Source: Paenibacillus lemnae (GTDB lineage Bacteria > Bacillota > Bacilli > Paenibacillales > Paenibacillaceae). Taken from it: a DNA stretch of 64,000 nt. The notes under the pieces are model-generated. The model had not been told where the DNA came from. It saw nothing but the letters and a program-made list of their open reading frames with translations, and searched no databases. Of this stretch, positions 25,738 through 34,410 are shown one piece after another. The translations under genes were made by a program, and so were the position numbers. The stretch lies in contig NZ_JABBPN010000021.1 in the NCBI RefSeq assembly GCF_012933385.1, positions 1 through 64,000 on the forward strand, read 5' to 3'. The stretch's first letter is position 1. The number at the start of each line of letters is the position of its first letter.

Positions 25738-26676
25738 CTACAAGCCTTCTCTCAATTTCGGGTTTATTGCTGCATTGATCATGTCCGATACAGTGTTGAA
25801 CAGGACAAAGGCTGTGGCAAGCACAAGTACATACGCTTGAATCATTGGAAAATCCCGGCTTAGAATCGACTTCACACTAAGACTCCCAAGGCCCGGCCAA
25901 GCAAACATGTTCTCGACTACTACAGTGCTTCCCAGAATAATTGGAACCGCCATGCAGAATACAGAAACGGCGACCTGAAGTGAGTTCCTTAATATGGTCT
26001 TCGTAATTTTATGCTCAGGTAAACCGCATGCTCTGCCGTACATCACATAATTCTCATTCAGATTATTGAGCATGGAGCTTCGAATAATCCGGAAGTAGAG
26101 ACCTGCATAACTGACTGCAATGACAATCACTGGCAAGATGTAGCTGGATAACGAGTTCATTCCGCTTGTCGGCAGGAGATCCAGCTTCACAGAGAACAGC
26201 CAGATCAGAATCGCCGCCAGCGCGTAAGAAGGCATTGCGGTCACAAAGAATGAAATTCCCCTTACGGTTTTATCTGTCATTTTACCTTCTCTTAATGCGC
26301 ACACAACACCCAATACGATAGACAGCACAATGATCAACAGCGCTGAAACCATCGTCAACTTTACGGTATTAAGAAAGGCAGGGGCCAGGAGTGACCATAC
26401 CGGCTGCCCTGTGACGTAAGAATCTCCGAAATCCAGCTGCAAGCAGGAAGCAAACCACGCCAGATAACGGATCAGGAAGGGCTGATCCAATCCCAGCTCC
26501 TGCTTGGTCTGGACCATAAGTTCCTCCGTAATGACTGGCACACCCTGAGCCTGCAGGACCACCTCAGCCGGATCCAAAGGAGACAAATGAATCAGCACAA
26601 AGGTCAGAAATGAGATGATCAGGAGCAGCGGAATGGATATTAAAAAACGTTTGATCATGTATTTATACATAGACAT
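25738..26676 (-). CDS. cntB: Zincophore ABC transporter permease (CntB-like)
   Basis: A 312-residue DppB/OppB-class permease. The N-terminal helix (RFLISIPLLLIISFLTFVLIHLSP) is followed by a long external loop, then five helices. The EAA loop is YVMYGRACGLPEHKITKTILRNSL near residue 212. It lies 19 bases after the cntA stop. Confidence 0.87.
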   Translation of the reverse strand: MSMYKYMIKRFLISIPLLLIISFLTFVLIHLSPLDPAEVVLQAQGVPVITEELMVQTKQELGLDQPFLIRYLAWFASCLQLDFGDSYVTGQPVWSLLAPAFLNTVKLTMVSALLIIVLSIVLGVVCALREGKMTDKTVRGISFFVTAMPSYALAAILIWLFSVKLDLLPTSGMNSLSSYILPVIVIAVSYAGLYFRIIRSSMLNNLNENYVMYGRACGLPEHKITKTILRNSLQVAVSVFCMAVPIILGSTVVVENMFAWPGLGSLSVKSILSRDFPMIQAYVLVLATAFVLFNTVSDMINAAINPKLREGL

Positions 26677-26695
26677 CTCCTCTGGTTAAGCAGCA

Positions 26696-28294
26696 TTACT
26701 TAAAGCTCATACGCTCAAATGGCAGCTCGAACTGAGTTTGTTTAAAGGTAATGTCCTGCAGATCTGCTGGAGCTACAATCGTGACACTGCCGTTAGTCAA
26801 AGGGATAAAGACTGCTTCATCGTGTACCATCGTCAGAATATCCTTGTAAAGTGCTTCTCGTGATGGCTCATCCTTGGATACCATGACCTCTTCAATCTTT
26901 TGATACAGCTGGTCTGCGTTTGACATGCCCTTGGTGGTGTGCAGATATGAAGCATCGGATGTAAAGGCTGATATCGTGCTTTGTGGATCGTATGCGAGTC
27001 CCCAGGTCTGATTAAACAGCAGATCGTAATCCCCCGTTGATCTCCGGTTAGCAATCGATGAGGATTCCTCCCCGACCAGTTCCATCTGCACGCCGATCGT
27101 TTTTAAGGAGCTCTGAATAAACTCAGCCTGCGTCTTCTGCGAATTGGAATGAATATCGAAATAAACCTTCATAGCCAGCGGATTTCCATTTTTGCTCCGT
27201 ACAGCTTGACCTTCTTCTACAATCCAGCCTGCTTCTTCAAGAAGTGTCTTTGCTTTCTCTGGATCATAAGCGCGCTTTTGCAAGTCAATATCAGCGTAGT
27301 TCACGTTGGATGAGAAAAGGGTTTCCGCAGGTGATTCAGAACCGTTCATAATCTGCTTGCTGATCGTCTCGCGGTCTACGGCATGCCAGATGGCTTCACG
27401 CACAGCCTTTTCACTCACGGGATGACCGGATTTGCTGCTGTTGACGACAATCATCTTAGTGTTCATCGGCTCACTCCGAACGATCTGATAATTACCGGAA
27501 TCTGCTAATGTGTTCATCGCTTCCACATCCAGACTGTCAGTACCTCGGTCATCTGTGAAGACAAAATTCACTTCCCCTTTTTGCAGCGCCAAATACGTTG
27601 TTTCTCCGGCTGGAAGAACCTTGGATGTGATTTTTTTGATCGATGGTGCTCCCCCCCAATAGTTTTCATTGGCTTCGAAAGTAGCGTATTGATCAACCTG
27701 ATGTTCCTTTAGGATGTATGGACCGGTGCCATTGAAGCTGCTGACCCCATCCTTGGTTTCGCCATTGATAAAACTTTTGGGCGAGATAAACACATAAGGT
27801 CTGGTCATGGACAACTCAACTAGTGCAGGATAATAAGCTTCCGACAATCTCAGCTCCACGGTATGTTCATCGATGACATTGCAGCTCTCGATCTTGGTAG
27901 ACAGCTTGATCCAGGAATGCTTACTGGCATTGCTCTGCACAGCCTCAATATTTTGCTTCACGGCTTCAGCATTAAAGGGCGCTCCGTCGTGAAACGTTAC
28001 ATCCTTTCTCAGATGAAAGGTATATACTTTGCCGTCTTGCGAAATGTCCCAGGATTCGGCGAGCAGAGGCTTGATTCCTCCCTTGGTGTTTTCCACGAGT
28101 GATTCATAGACCTTCCCTTGTGCCGGCATTGAGCCTGGATACAAATGCGGGTTCATATCGTTAATATCTTTGGAAGAGGCATAGATGATTTCTTTCGGCG
28201 TGTTCTCGGACCCGCCTGCTGTAGATTTTTCGCTGCAGCCTGCAATCAGAACCAGGGCTGCGGTAATTAATGATGTGAACATTCTTTTTTTCAC
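26696..28294 (-). CDS. cntA: Zincophore-binding lipoprotein (CntA-like)
   Basis: A 532-residue family-5 (peptide/nickel type) binding lipoprotein. The signal peptide MKKRMFTSLITAALVLIAGC ends at the lipobox Cys, residue 20. The family-5 motif region VYTFHLRKDVTFHDGAPFNAEAVKQN lies near residue 88. The start is GTG at 28294, with AGGAGG ten bases upstream; a longer frame overlapping cntM lacks a ribosome site. It captures the metal-loaded zincophore outside the membrane. Confidence 0.88.
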   Translation of the reverse strand: MKKRMFTSLITAALVLIAGCSEKSTAGGSENTPKEIIYASSKDINDMNPHLYPGSMPAQGKVYESLVENTKGGIKPLLAESWDISQDGKVYTFHLRKDVTFHDGAPFNAEAVKQNIEAVQSNASKHSWIKLSTKIESCNVIDEHTVELRLSEAYYPALVELSMTRPYVFISPKSFINGETKDGVSSFNGTGPYILKEHQVDQYATFEANENYWGGAPSIKKITSKVLPAGETTYLALQKGEVNFVFTDDRGTDSLDVEAMNTLADSGNYQIVRSEPMNTKMIVVNSSKSGHPVSEKAVREAIWHAVDRETISKQIMNGSESPAETLFSSNVNYADIDLQKRAYDPEKAKTLLEEAGWIVEEGQAVRSKNGNPLAMKVYFDIHSNSQKTQAEFIQSSLKTIGVQMELVGEESSSIANRRSTGDYDLLFNQTWGLAYDPQSTISAFTSDASYLHTTKGMSNADQLYQKIEEVMVSKDEPSREALYKDILTMVHDEAVFIPLTNGSVTIVAPADLQDITFKQTQFELPFERMSFK

Positions 28295-28322
28295 GTTAAA
28301 ACTTCCTCCTAATGGGTGCAAT

Positions 28323-29681
28323 TTATGATGTGCTTGCTTCCAGCAGTGTTTCAATTTCACGGCAAATCATCGTGACATCCTCTTCAAAGCTCTGAACGAG
28401 AAAGGCATTGGACAGCCGAACATCAGACTTGGCGGCAGCAGCTGTTTGAAGCTTATGCTCGTAGGCCGATATAAACTGGTCGATCATGGGACAGTCCACC
28501 TGCAGAAAGCGCGCGATCCCTTGTATGATTTTGATCCGGTAATAATCCTCTTTCGGCATTCTCGGGACTTCCAGCTCCCCATCTCTGTTGACAAACAACG
28601 TTCGGATTGGAACTGCTGAAAAATCAAAATACCTACCTTCAGCATCCGGCTCTGAGAATGGGTCTATCAATAAGGACGTATAACGGACATACAGCAAATA
28701 CTGCTGATGGATGGAATCCAGTTCCGTGAAATGGTCAATGTCCTGCCTGGACAAGCTCTCTGGCCGTACCGGATAATTATCGTCGGTCATAAACTGAAGG
28801 AGATTTACACCTTTGAGACTCATCTTCTCTACAACGGACGTGATTTCTTTCCACAGGGCCAGCATAGTACTGATCAGTGTCTGAGTTATAGGTCCTTCGG
28901 GAAACATTTTGTATACATACTTCCGGACGCTGTTATCTCCAAAAATGGCGTTTAATGAAAACTCATTCATGAACAGCGGCGGATGAACATATAACGAAAT
29001 GTTTCTTGTTTCTGCTTCTATCGGTGAGTCCATGACGCCAAGTGTTAAGCCTAACGATTGAAGCAGTTCACTCCAGCGGCTTATCGCTTGGGATGACTTA
29101 TGCGTCGAACCGATGTACAATTTTTTCTTCACGCCTGTGGTGATCACCTGATGTCCCGGTTTGTCGTCTTTCCACCTTGTATCCCCTAAGTACGTGGAGA
29201 AGCTGATGACTTCGGCTTTACTTTCAAGAGTACTTAAATAATGTTTGACCAGGCTGTTTGAGCCAAGCGTAGGTGAGACTAATAGGAGAGTTTGTGCTTG
29301 CTTGAGAACATCTCGGTGTATCTTTTTTAACACTTCAATGTAAGCATCAGTCGTTACGGCGAGGATTAAAGTATCCCATGCCCCTGACACTTGCTCATAC
29401 CCCTGAAAAATATGATCGATTACGCATTCACCTTTAAGCGGTAAATGTGCATCATTTTGCACCTCGGCTGAAATAAGATAGCCCTTTTTCTCAAGCGACT
29501 TGAACAGGGTCTCTGAGCGGACAGACACCCTCCCGGCGATTCCTACACAAGCCTTCCATTTCTGCTTCATCAAGACAGCCAATTGGAGTGAAGCGGGTCC
29601 GGTGCCTAAGATCAGCACGCTTTGAGTGTTATCTGCTCCCGGTGTGCAATCTGCCGGTAAATGTTCTCTATGTATGTTCAT
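28323..29681 (-). CDS. cntM: Staphylopine-type opine dehydrogenase (CntM-like)
   Basis: A 452-residue NADPH-dependent opine dehydrogenase performing the last step: reductive condensation of the nicotianamine-like intermediate with an alpha-keto acid. The nucleotide motif GTGPAS is at residues 26-31. The conserved blocks STYLGDTR (162-169), TTGVKKKLYIGSTH, YVHPPLFMN, NYPVRPE and YFDFSAVP closely follow S. aureus CntM. Asp167 in GDTR corresponds to the Sa Asp150 associated with pyruvate use. The ATG overlaps the cntL stop by four bases (ATGA), showing coupling. Confidence 0.92.
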   Translation of the reverse strand: MNIHREHLPADCTPGADNTQSVLILGTGPASLQLAVLMKQKWKACVGIAGRVSVRSETLFKSLEKKGYLISAEVQNDAHLPLKGECVIDHIFQGYEQVSGAWDTLILAVTTDAYIEVLKKIHRDVLKQAQTLLLVSPTLGSNSLVKHYLSTLESKAEVISFSTYLGDTRWKDDKPGHQVITTGVKKKLYIGSTHKSSQAISRWSELLQSLGLTLGVMDSPIEAETRNISLYVHPPLFMNEFSLNAIFGDNSVRKYVYKMFPEGPITQTLISTMLALWKEITSVVEKMSLKGVNLLQFMTDDNYPVRPESLSRQDIDHFTELDSIHQQYLLYVRYTSLLIDPFSEPDAEGRYFDFSAVPIRTLFVNRDGELEVPRMPKEDYYRIKIIQGIARFLQVDCPMIDQFISAYEHKLQTAAAAKSDVRLSNAFLVQSFEEDVTMICREIETLLEASTS

Positions 29682-30481
29682 TGTTCGCTCTTCCGGTACA
29701 ACGCAATGTCGAAGACCTGTTGAGGCTGTGAAACATTATGGACCATGGTCCATTGTGAAGAATCCACATCTTGTAGGGGATAATTAAACAGTGATTTCAG
29801 GCCGTCTCCGTATCGCATCGCGATGACGACATCTTCCCGAGATAAGGCATGAAGCTGGCTCAGCAGCTGAAATTTCTCTTTGATCGTCGAGGCAAATACG
29901 ATATGAGTCGCTTCCCTCGTGAATGGCAGCTGATCCACTGTCACCTGTTCGATGCGTATGTCTAGAGAATCTCCTAGCAGCGTAATAACCTGTCTTGCCA
30001 GTTCATTTGCTTCCGGGTCAATATCGATACCTACCACTTCTGCACCTGTACGTTCAGCGATAAGCAGTGGTGTCATCGGGAAGGCACCTGATCCGATCAT
30101 AAGCACCTTGGAATCCGATGAGATCTCAAAACTGCCAAATTCGGTTTCAATGCAGGATTCAATATTACTGAAATAGTCTGCAATCTCATTTCTGTTTTTC
30201 AGAAGTTCAGCAGCACGGTGCTTTTCCATTGCCCAAACGCAGTAAGCAGACTGCTCTCTTAGCTGAGAAACGATGCTGCTGAAACGAAGATCAGAATTTT
30301 GCTGTACAGACTCCCAGAGAATTTCGTAATCACGGTTCAATACAAATGAAGTAAACGCACCAATGACGTTTTCCATCTCCTCATAATTTTCTTTTCCTTG
30401 CTGAAACGACAAATTAAGTTCACGGAATTGCTGGAGAAAAGAATTCAGCTGCTGCAGCAAGACTTCTTCTGTTGTTATCAA
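29678..30481 (-). CDS. cntL: Nicotianamine synthase-like enzyme (CntL-like)
   Basis: A 267-residue SAM-dependent aminobutyrate transferase. It joins the aminobutyrate part of SAM to histidine. The SAM-binding motif is VLMIGSGAFPMTPLLIAE near residues 125-142, followed by VVGIDIDPEANELA. The N-terminal 100 residues are helical. The start is TTG, with GGGGG ten bases upstream. CntL sits between the racemase and the dehydrogenase, as in Staphylococcus. Confidence 0.9.
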   Translation of the reverse strand: MITTEEVLLQQLNSFLQQFRELNLSFQQGKENYEEMENVIGAFTSFVLNRDYEILWESVQQNSDLRFSSIVSQLREQSAYCVWAMEKHRAAELLKNRNEIADYFSNIESCIETEFGSFEISSDSKVLMIGSGAFPMTPLLIAERTGAEVVGIDIDPEANELARQVITLLGDSLDIRIEQVTVDQLPFTREATHIVFASTIKEKFQLLSQLHALSREDVVIAMRYGDGLKSLFNYPLQDVDSSQWTMVHNVSQPQQVFDIALYRKSEQ

Positions 30482-30506
30482 ACTTTTCTAACCCCCTGTC
30501 CTGTTC

Positions 30507-31328
30507 TTATACATAGGCGATGCCCGCAGCCGAAATGTCGACATGACCTTGGATTGATAAACCGAAAATTCTGCCATTATCGTATTGAGCCCATACCTCC
30601 ATGCTTCCGCCCGGTTGTCGGATATGGATATGTAAACTGATTTCCGCTTCTGCTGCCAGAAAAGCTCCCAAGGCCGCTGCGCCGGAACCGCATCCCCGCT
30701 CCCAAACCAGGGAATCTGCTTCCGGGATGTAGATCAAGGGGGTCATCTCACGGGATTGACTTTGGTACAGCATGATGCCAACAGCGCTCTCTCCTTGCAG
30801 CAGATCTGGTGAAGTAATTAACTTCTGTGCCATGGCTTTGGTTCTTTCATCCACACAGGGAGGCTGCAAAATAACATGCACAATCCCCGAAAATCGAATC
30901 ACTGCCGCTGGAACATGACATCCATCAATCAGAAACGATGTCTTTACAATTGAGGATGGGAGCGGCATATCCACTTTGCAGGTGAACCCACTCGGATCAG
31001 CTTTCACCTGGCAGAGCAGCAGCGAATGAGAGCCGGATACCTCAAGTGGAATTAACAACTGCTCACCGGGCAGCAGGTTTTGCTTCCATGCCATTACAAC
31101 GGCCAGCGACATGGCAGCATTCCCGCAGAACTCTCCAGCCATCATATGCAGCCTGGCCCACGCACCATCACTTCGAGGAGCTTCAATGAATCCGACCTGC
31201 TCTGCAAAAACATGATCATATGCCATTAGGCGGGATGCGACTTCTTGATAGCAGTCTCGATGGTGATGACTCTCAACAAGAATTGTCATGTTTTGAGTCG
31301 GGTTGGTTTTGATAAACTTCACTTCCAT
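30507..31328 (-). CDS. cntK: Histidine racemase (CntK-like, DapF fold)
   Basis: A 273-residue diaminopimelate-epimerase-fold protein and first gene of the operon. The two catalytic Cys are Cys68 in GEFCGNAAMS and Cys213 in ERGCGSGAAA. In S. aureus CntK turns L-His into D-His for the zincophore. Presence of an intact racemase suggests a D-His product here, unlike pseudopaline systems that lack CntK. It is preceded by a promoter with a Zur box. Confidence 0.9.
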   Translation of the reverse strand: MEVKFIKTNPTQNMTILVESHHHRDCYQEVASRLMAYDHVFAEQVGFIEAPRSDGAWARLHMMAGEFCGNAAMSLAVVMAWKQNLLPGEQLLIPLEVSGSHSLLLCQVKADPSGFTCKVDMPLPSSIVKTSFLIDGCHVPAAVIRFSGIVHVILQPPCVDERTKAMAQKLITSPDLLQGESAVGIMLYQSQSREMTPLIYIPEADSLVWERGCGSGAAALGAFLAAEAEISLHIHIRQPGGSMEVWAQYDNGRIFGLSIQGHVDISAAGIAYV

Positions 31329-31412
31329 TCCGCACGTCTCACCCCATAATCAATAAGATTGCGTGTTTAGTACTCCAAATCATGATGGACGAAGGTGACT
31401 CTTTGCACTTAT

Positions 31413-31427
31413 TAGTAATAATTACGA
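31413..31427. promoter_or_regulatory. Zur box of the zincophore operon
   Basis: TAGTAATAATTACGA differs at one base from the Bacilli Zur consensus TCGTAATNATTACGA. It lies 16-30 bases downstream of the -10, over the likely transcription start of cntK, so zinc-loaded Zur would block transcription. Confidence 0.78.
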
Positions 31428-31442
31428 TTAAGATTAGAAATA

Positions 31443-31471
31443 ACTATAATCCCAGCTATTTACATTGTCAA
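31443..31471 (-). promoter_or_regulatory. Sigma-A promoter of the zincophore operon
   Basis: On the minus strand TTGACA (31466-31471) and TATAGT (31443-31448) are 17 bases apart, a near-ideal promoter. The Zur box lies just downstream. Confidence 0.8.
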
Positions 31472-31518
31472 CAATAAATTTGCTGTGCCTCGTGCTCGAC
31501 TTATCAATACAAAACAAA

Positions 31519-31542
31519 AAAGCCGCGAAAATCGCGGCTTTT
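31519..31542 (-). terminator. Terminator of the GH43 gene
   Basis: AAGCCGCGA and TCGCGGCTT form a perfect 9-bp stem with a short loop, followed on the minus strand by TTTT. Confidence 0.9.
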
Positions 31543-31554
31543 AGGCTAACTTAA

Positions 31555-33120
31555 TTAAATGAATTTGTACTCGAACCATTCGAAATGAGCGGGACTCTGG
31601 GCTTTTTTCCCGTTCCCCGTGGCATACATTGCAAAATAAACACCTGTAAATCCGCCAGCCACCTCTGTTCCCAGAAACGCACACTCGCCTTCTCCAATCA
31701 GAGTCGTAACGGATGGATTGCTTTCTTTCGCATATCCGAATTTGTATGTTTTCTCATCTGCCTGAATACTTAAAATCACACGATCCTGATTCCATTCCTG
31801 CTCATGCTCAACCTTCCACAAGCTTCCGATCCGGCGTCTCTGAATCAGTTTCCGCTGACCGCCGTCATTTAATATGGCGATTTCATAATGGAACTTCTCA
31901 TTTGCCCTTATCGTTAATCCAGCCTCTTCCCCTTCATTCTCGGGATTGAATTCCAGTAAAGCGGACACGCTGCAGTCAAAGTGACGCTGTCTCTGGCCGA
32001 CAAAAGCTGGTGAATCCACATCATTTAACGTGACGGCTGAACCTCTCAATGTCAAAGATCCCGGCTTCTCAGTCAAGGACCAGTCTTGGGAATACGGATT
32101 GCGTAGGAAATTCCATGAGAGTGAAAGTTCCGGTGTATCAAAATCATCGCGGATGGTTTCGTTCGATGAGACAGCCTTAGGTGCATAGCCACCCGGCAAG
32201 CGGTTCGTACTCATCTCTTCTGATACCGTTCCTTGATCGCCTATAACTGGCCAGCCCTGCTCATTCCAAGTAACCGGAGCAAGATAGGTTTCCCGGCCCA
32301 AATGGTGACTTCTCGGATAACCGATCGGCCGAATGCCGAGAAACACAGCCCACCAGTCACCATGCTCTGTCTGTACGAAGTCGGCGTGACCTGTAGCCTG
32401 AATGAAATAAGATTGACTTCGATGCGTCAGAATCGGGTTGCCGGGGCAGGATTCATAAGGTCCTTCAGGCTGCTTGCTTCGGGCGATCGTAACCATGTGA
32501 CCATACTCTGTACCGCCCTCGGCGATCATTAAATAATAATAATCACCGATCTTGTACATATGCGGAGCTTCGGGATACTGGCCCCCAGTTCCTGTCCAGA
32601 TACGCTTGTAATCCGTCAAACGCTCCCCTGTATGTATATCAATCCGGCTTTGATATGCACCATCCCCGCCATAACTTGTCGTAAAGTAGACGGAACCGTC
32701 TTCGTCAAAGAACAGGTCCGGATCAATCCCCGGCTGATCCACCCAGATTGGATCCGACCACTCTCCCGCCGGATCTTCAGCTGTGACATAAAAATTACCG
32801 CGGTCTGAAACATTGGTTGTCACCATATAAAAGAGGTTGTTATGATATCGCAGTGTTGGTGCATAAATTCCGCCAGAGCTGCCTGTCTTATTCAGTTTTA
32901 ACTGTGAAGGCCGGGTAAGGCAGTATCCGATCTGATTCCAGTCCACCAGGTTCTTGCTTTTGAAGATAGGCACTCCAGGAAAGTACTCAAACGTACTTGT
33001 GATCAGATAATACGTGTCCCCTACCCTGCAGATGCTTGGATCGGGATGAAAACCGCTCAAGATCGGGTTTTTGTATGTTACCGTTTTTAACTGTTCTTTA
33101 GTGTGCTGATGCGTGTTCAT
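31555..33120 (-). CDS. GH43 beta-xylosidase / alpha-L-arabinofuranosidase
   Basis: A 521-residue cytoplasmic glycosidase; no signal peptide. The five-blade propeller holds the catalytic base Asp27 in FHPDPS, the pKa-modulating Asp133 in GIDPDLFFD and the acid Glu184 in YPEAPHM. The C-terminal concanavalin-like beta-sandwich begins near residue 325 (DDFDTPELSLSWNFLRNP). This two-domain layout is that of intracellular GH43 beta-xylosidases acting on xylo-oligosaccharides. A LacI/CcpA-type operator overlaps its promoter. Confidence 0.92.
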   Translation of the reverse strand: MNTHQHTKEQLKTVTYKNPILSGFHPDPSICRVGDTYYLITSTFEYFPGVPIFKSKNLVDWNQIGYCLTRPSQLKLNKTGSSGGIYAPTLRYHNNLFYMVTTNVSDRGNFYVTAEDPAGEWSDPIWVDQPGIDPDLFFDEDGSVYFTTSYGGDGAYQSRIDIHTGERLTDYKRIWTGTGGQYPEAPHMYKIGDYYYLMIAEGGTEYGHMVTIARSKQPEGPYESCPGNPILTHRSQSYFIQATGHADFVQTEHGDWWAVFLGIRPIGYPRSHHLGRETYLAPVTWNEQGWPVIGDQGTVSEEMSTNRLPGGYAPKAVSSNETIRDDFDTPELSLSWNFLRNPYSQDWSLTEKPGSLTLRGSAVTLNDVDSPAFVGQRQRHFDCSVSALLEFNPENEGEEAGLTIRANEKFHYEIAILNDGGQRKLIQRRRIGSLWKVEHEQEWNQDRVILSIQADEKTYKFGYAKESNPSVTTLIGEGECAFLGTEVAGGFTGVYFAMYATGNGKKAQSPAHFEWFEYKFI

Positions 33121-33160
33121 ATTTGTATCTCTCCTCTCTGTTCGTGATTATAACACCGAT

Positions 33161-33174
33161 AGTAAACGGTTTCT
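33161..33174. promoter_or_regulatory. LacI/CcpA-type operator of the GH43 gene
   Basis: On the minus strand AGAAACCGTTTACT matches the cre pattern TGNAANCGNNNNCA except at its two outer bases, with the central CG kept. It lies just upstream of a TATAAT -10. CcpA or a xylose-type LacI repressor could bind. Confidence 0.45.
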
Positions 33175-33210
33175 ACATGAAAGAATTCATCAATTGATAC
33201 CATGAAAGGC

Positions 33211-33219
33211 ATAAGATAA
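33211..33219 (+). promoter_or_regulatory. Possible sporulation (sigma-E/K) -10 element
   Basis: CATAAGATA matches the CATANNNTA -10 of mother-cell sigma factors. A partial sigma-E-like -35 (TTCATC) lies about 17 bases upstream. It precedes the kinase gene by about 40 bases. Confidence 0.35.
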
Positions 33220-33261
33220 ACTAAATAAGAAAGGTGAAGTTACGAGAGAGGAGATCAGATT

Positions 33262-34056
33262 CTGTTAGCAAAACTGAATTCCTTTATGCGGGCTTGGCGG
33301 GATTACCCTGCTGAACCCCGAACACAGCTTGCAAGCCGATATACAGTACTGAAACTTATTGGAGAAGGAAGTTATGGATTAATCTATTTATGTGAGGATG
33401 CTATTTCCGGCGATTTTGTAGCCGTAAAGCAGGCCAGGTGCAGTAAAGGACGATTTGCCAGGCAGCTGCTTGATCGCGAAACGCACATCCTGAAATCATT
33501 GAAGCACACACAATTTCCTGCTTACCTGAATCACTTCACAGAGAAACTACACAGCTATTTGGTTATGTCTTATTTGAGCGGAGACACACTTGAGGATTTG
33601 ATATTCGAACAAGGAAAAACCTATAACGAGAGGCAATGCCTTTCTGTGACCATACAGCTGCTTGAACTGGTCGTTCCATTGCATCAACAGGGGTGGGTAC
33701 ATCTCGACCTGCGTATTCCGAATGTCTTATTTCAGAAAAACAAACTGTATCTTATCGATTTTGGTCTGGCCAGACGCATCGGTGAAGCTCCCTGTCCATC
33801 CAGCTCTGCCGAAGACCACAAACCTCCCGAAGAACAATCGGACCTTGAAGATATCGGTCATTTTATGCTGTTTATGCTGTATTCATCCTTTACTCCGGAC
33901 GTAAACACAGCAGCTGACGGAACAGCTAGCTGGCAGGAAGAATTGAATCTTTCCTTAAAAATAAAACATATCATTGAACGATTGCTCGCAGTCACAACAC
34001 CCTACGCTAGTTCTGCTCATGCTTTGGAAGAAATACGAGCCTCGCATAACGTTTGA
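33262..34056 (+). CDS. Hanks-type Ser/Thr protein kinase (YbdM-like)
   Basis: A soluble kinase of about 264 residues with no membrane segment. The Gly loop is GEGSYG (34-39), the ATP Lys is in VAVKQ (56), the catalytic loop is HLDLRIPNVLF near 147 and the Mg loop DFGLARR near 166. The RIPN catalytic loop and short length resemble B. subtilis YbdM. No ATG near the start has a ribosome site: the ATG at 33286 has none, whereas CTG at 33262 follows GAGAGGAG at good spacing, so a CTG start is proposed. A Ser/Arg/Lys-rich peptide gene follows and is a plausible substrate. Confidence 0.85.
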   Translation: MLAKLNSFMRAWRDYPAEPRTQLASRYTVLKLIGEGSYGLIYLCEDAISGDFVAVKQARCSKGRFARQLLDRETHILKSLKHTQFPAYLNHFTEKLHSYLVMSYLSGDTLEDLIFEQGKTYNERQCLSVTIQLLELVVPLHQQGWVHLDLRIPNVLFQKNKLYLIDFGLARRIGEAPCPSSSAEDHKPPEEQSDLEDIGHFMLFMLYSSFTPDVNTAADGTASWQEELNLSLKIKHIIERLLAVTTPYASSAHALEEIRASHNV

Positions 34057-34117
34057 AGTTGAAGGCAGGATTCAGGTTGTGTTAGGATAATTTTGATGAA
34101 AGGAGGATGCGCACGAT

Positions 34118-34327
34118 ATGTTTAAGAAATTTATCAATAAATTTCTTCACTCCTCTTCCTCAAGTCATGGACGGCGGAGATACAGCAGTTCTGCCAAATT
34201 AGGGCGTAAAAGACATAGCAGCAGTCACGGGTATTCAAGACGTAAAAGCTCCTCATCAGATTACAAACGCAAGCACGGCCGTATGGGTCACGGATACTAC
34301 AAGAATCGGAAATACAGCTCAAGCTAA
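34118..34327 (+). CDS. Small Ser/Lys/Arg-rich protein, possible phosphorylated coat-type protein
   Basis: A 69-residue protein with 19 Ser and 20 Lys/Arg, arranged in SSS-HG-RRR type blocks. A short amphipathic N-terminus (MFKKFINKFLH) leads. AAGGAGG lies 11 bases before the ATG, and a good terminator follows. The composition recalls CotG, the basic Ser-rich spore-coat protein phosphorylated by the kinase CotH. Its place 61 bases behind a Ser/Thr kinase gene supports a kinase-substrate pair. There is no sequence homology claim; the role is inferred. Confidence 0.75.
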   Translation: MFKKFINKFLHSSSSSHGRRRYSSSAKLGRKRHSSSHGYSRRKSSSSDYKRKHGRMGHGYYKNRKYSSS

Positions 34328-34342
34328 ATAACTATCACAAAC

Positions 34343-34390
34343 AAAAGAAGTGCTCTGCAAGATCTGAACAAGATCTCAGGCACTTCTTTT
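34343..34390. terminator. Bidirectional terminator between the small basic protein and the SNF2 gene
   Basis: AAAAGAAGTGC and GCACTTCTTTT form an 11-bp stem around an AAGATCT-containing loop, with T runs on both strands. Confidence 0.85.
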
Positions 34391-34410
34391 ATGCTCCATT
34401 GTTTCACGAG

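Noticed and set aside
28295-28360. Longer N-terminus for the CntA-like protein
   Set aside because: It would hide the signal peptide and overlap cntM; GTG at 28294 has the ribosome site.
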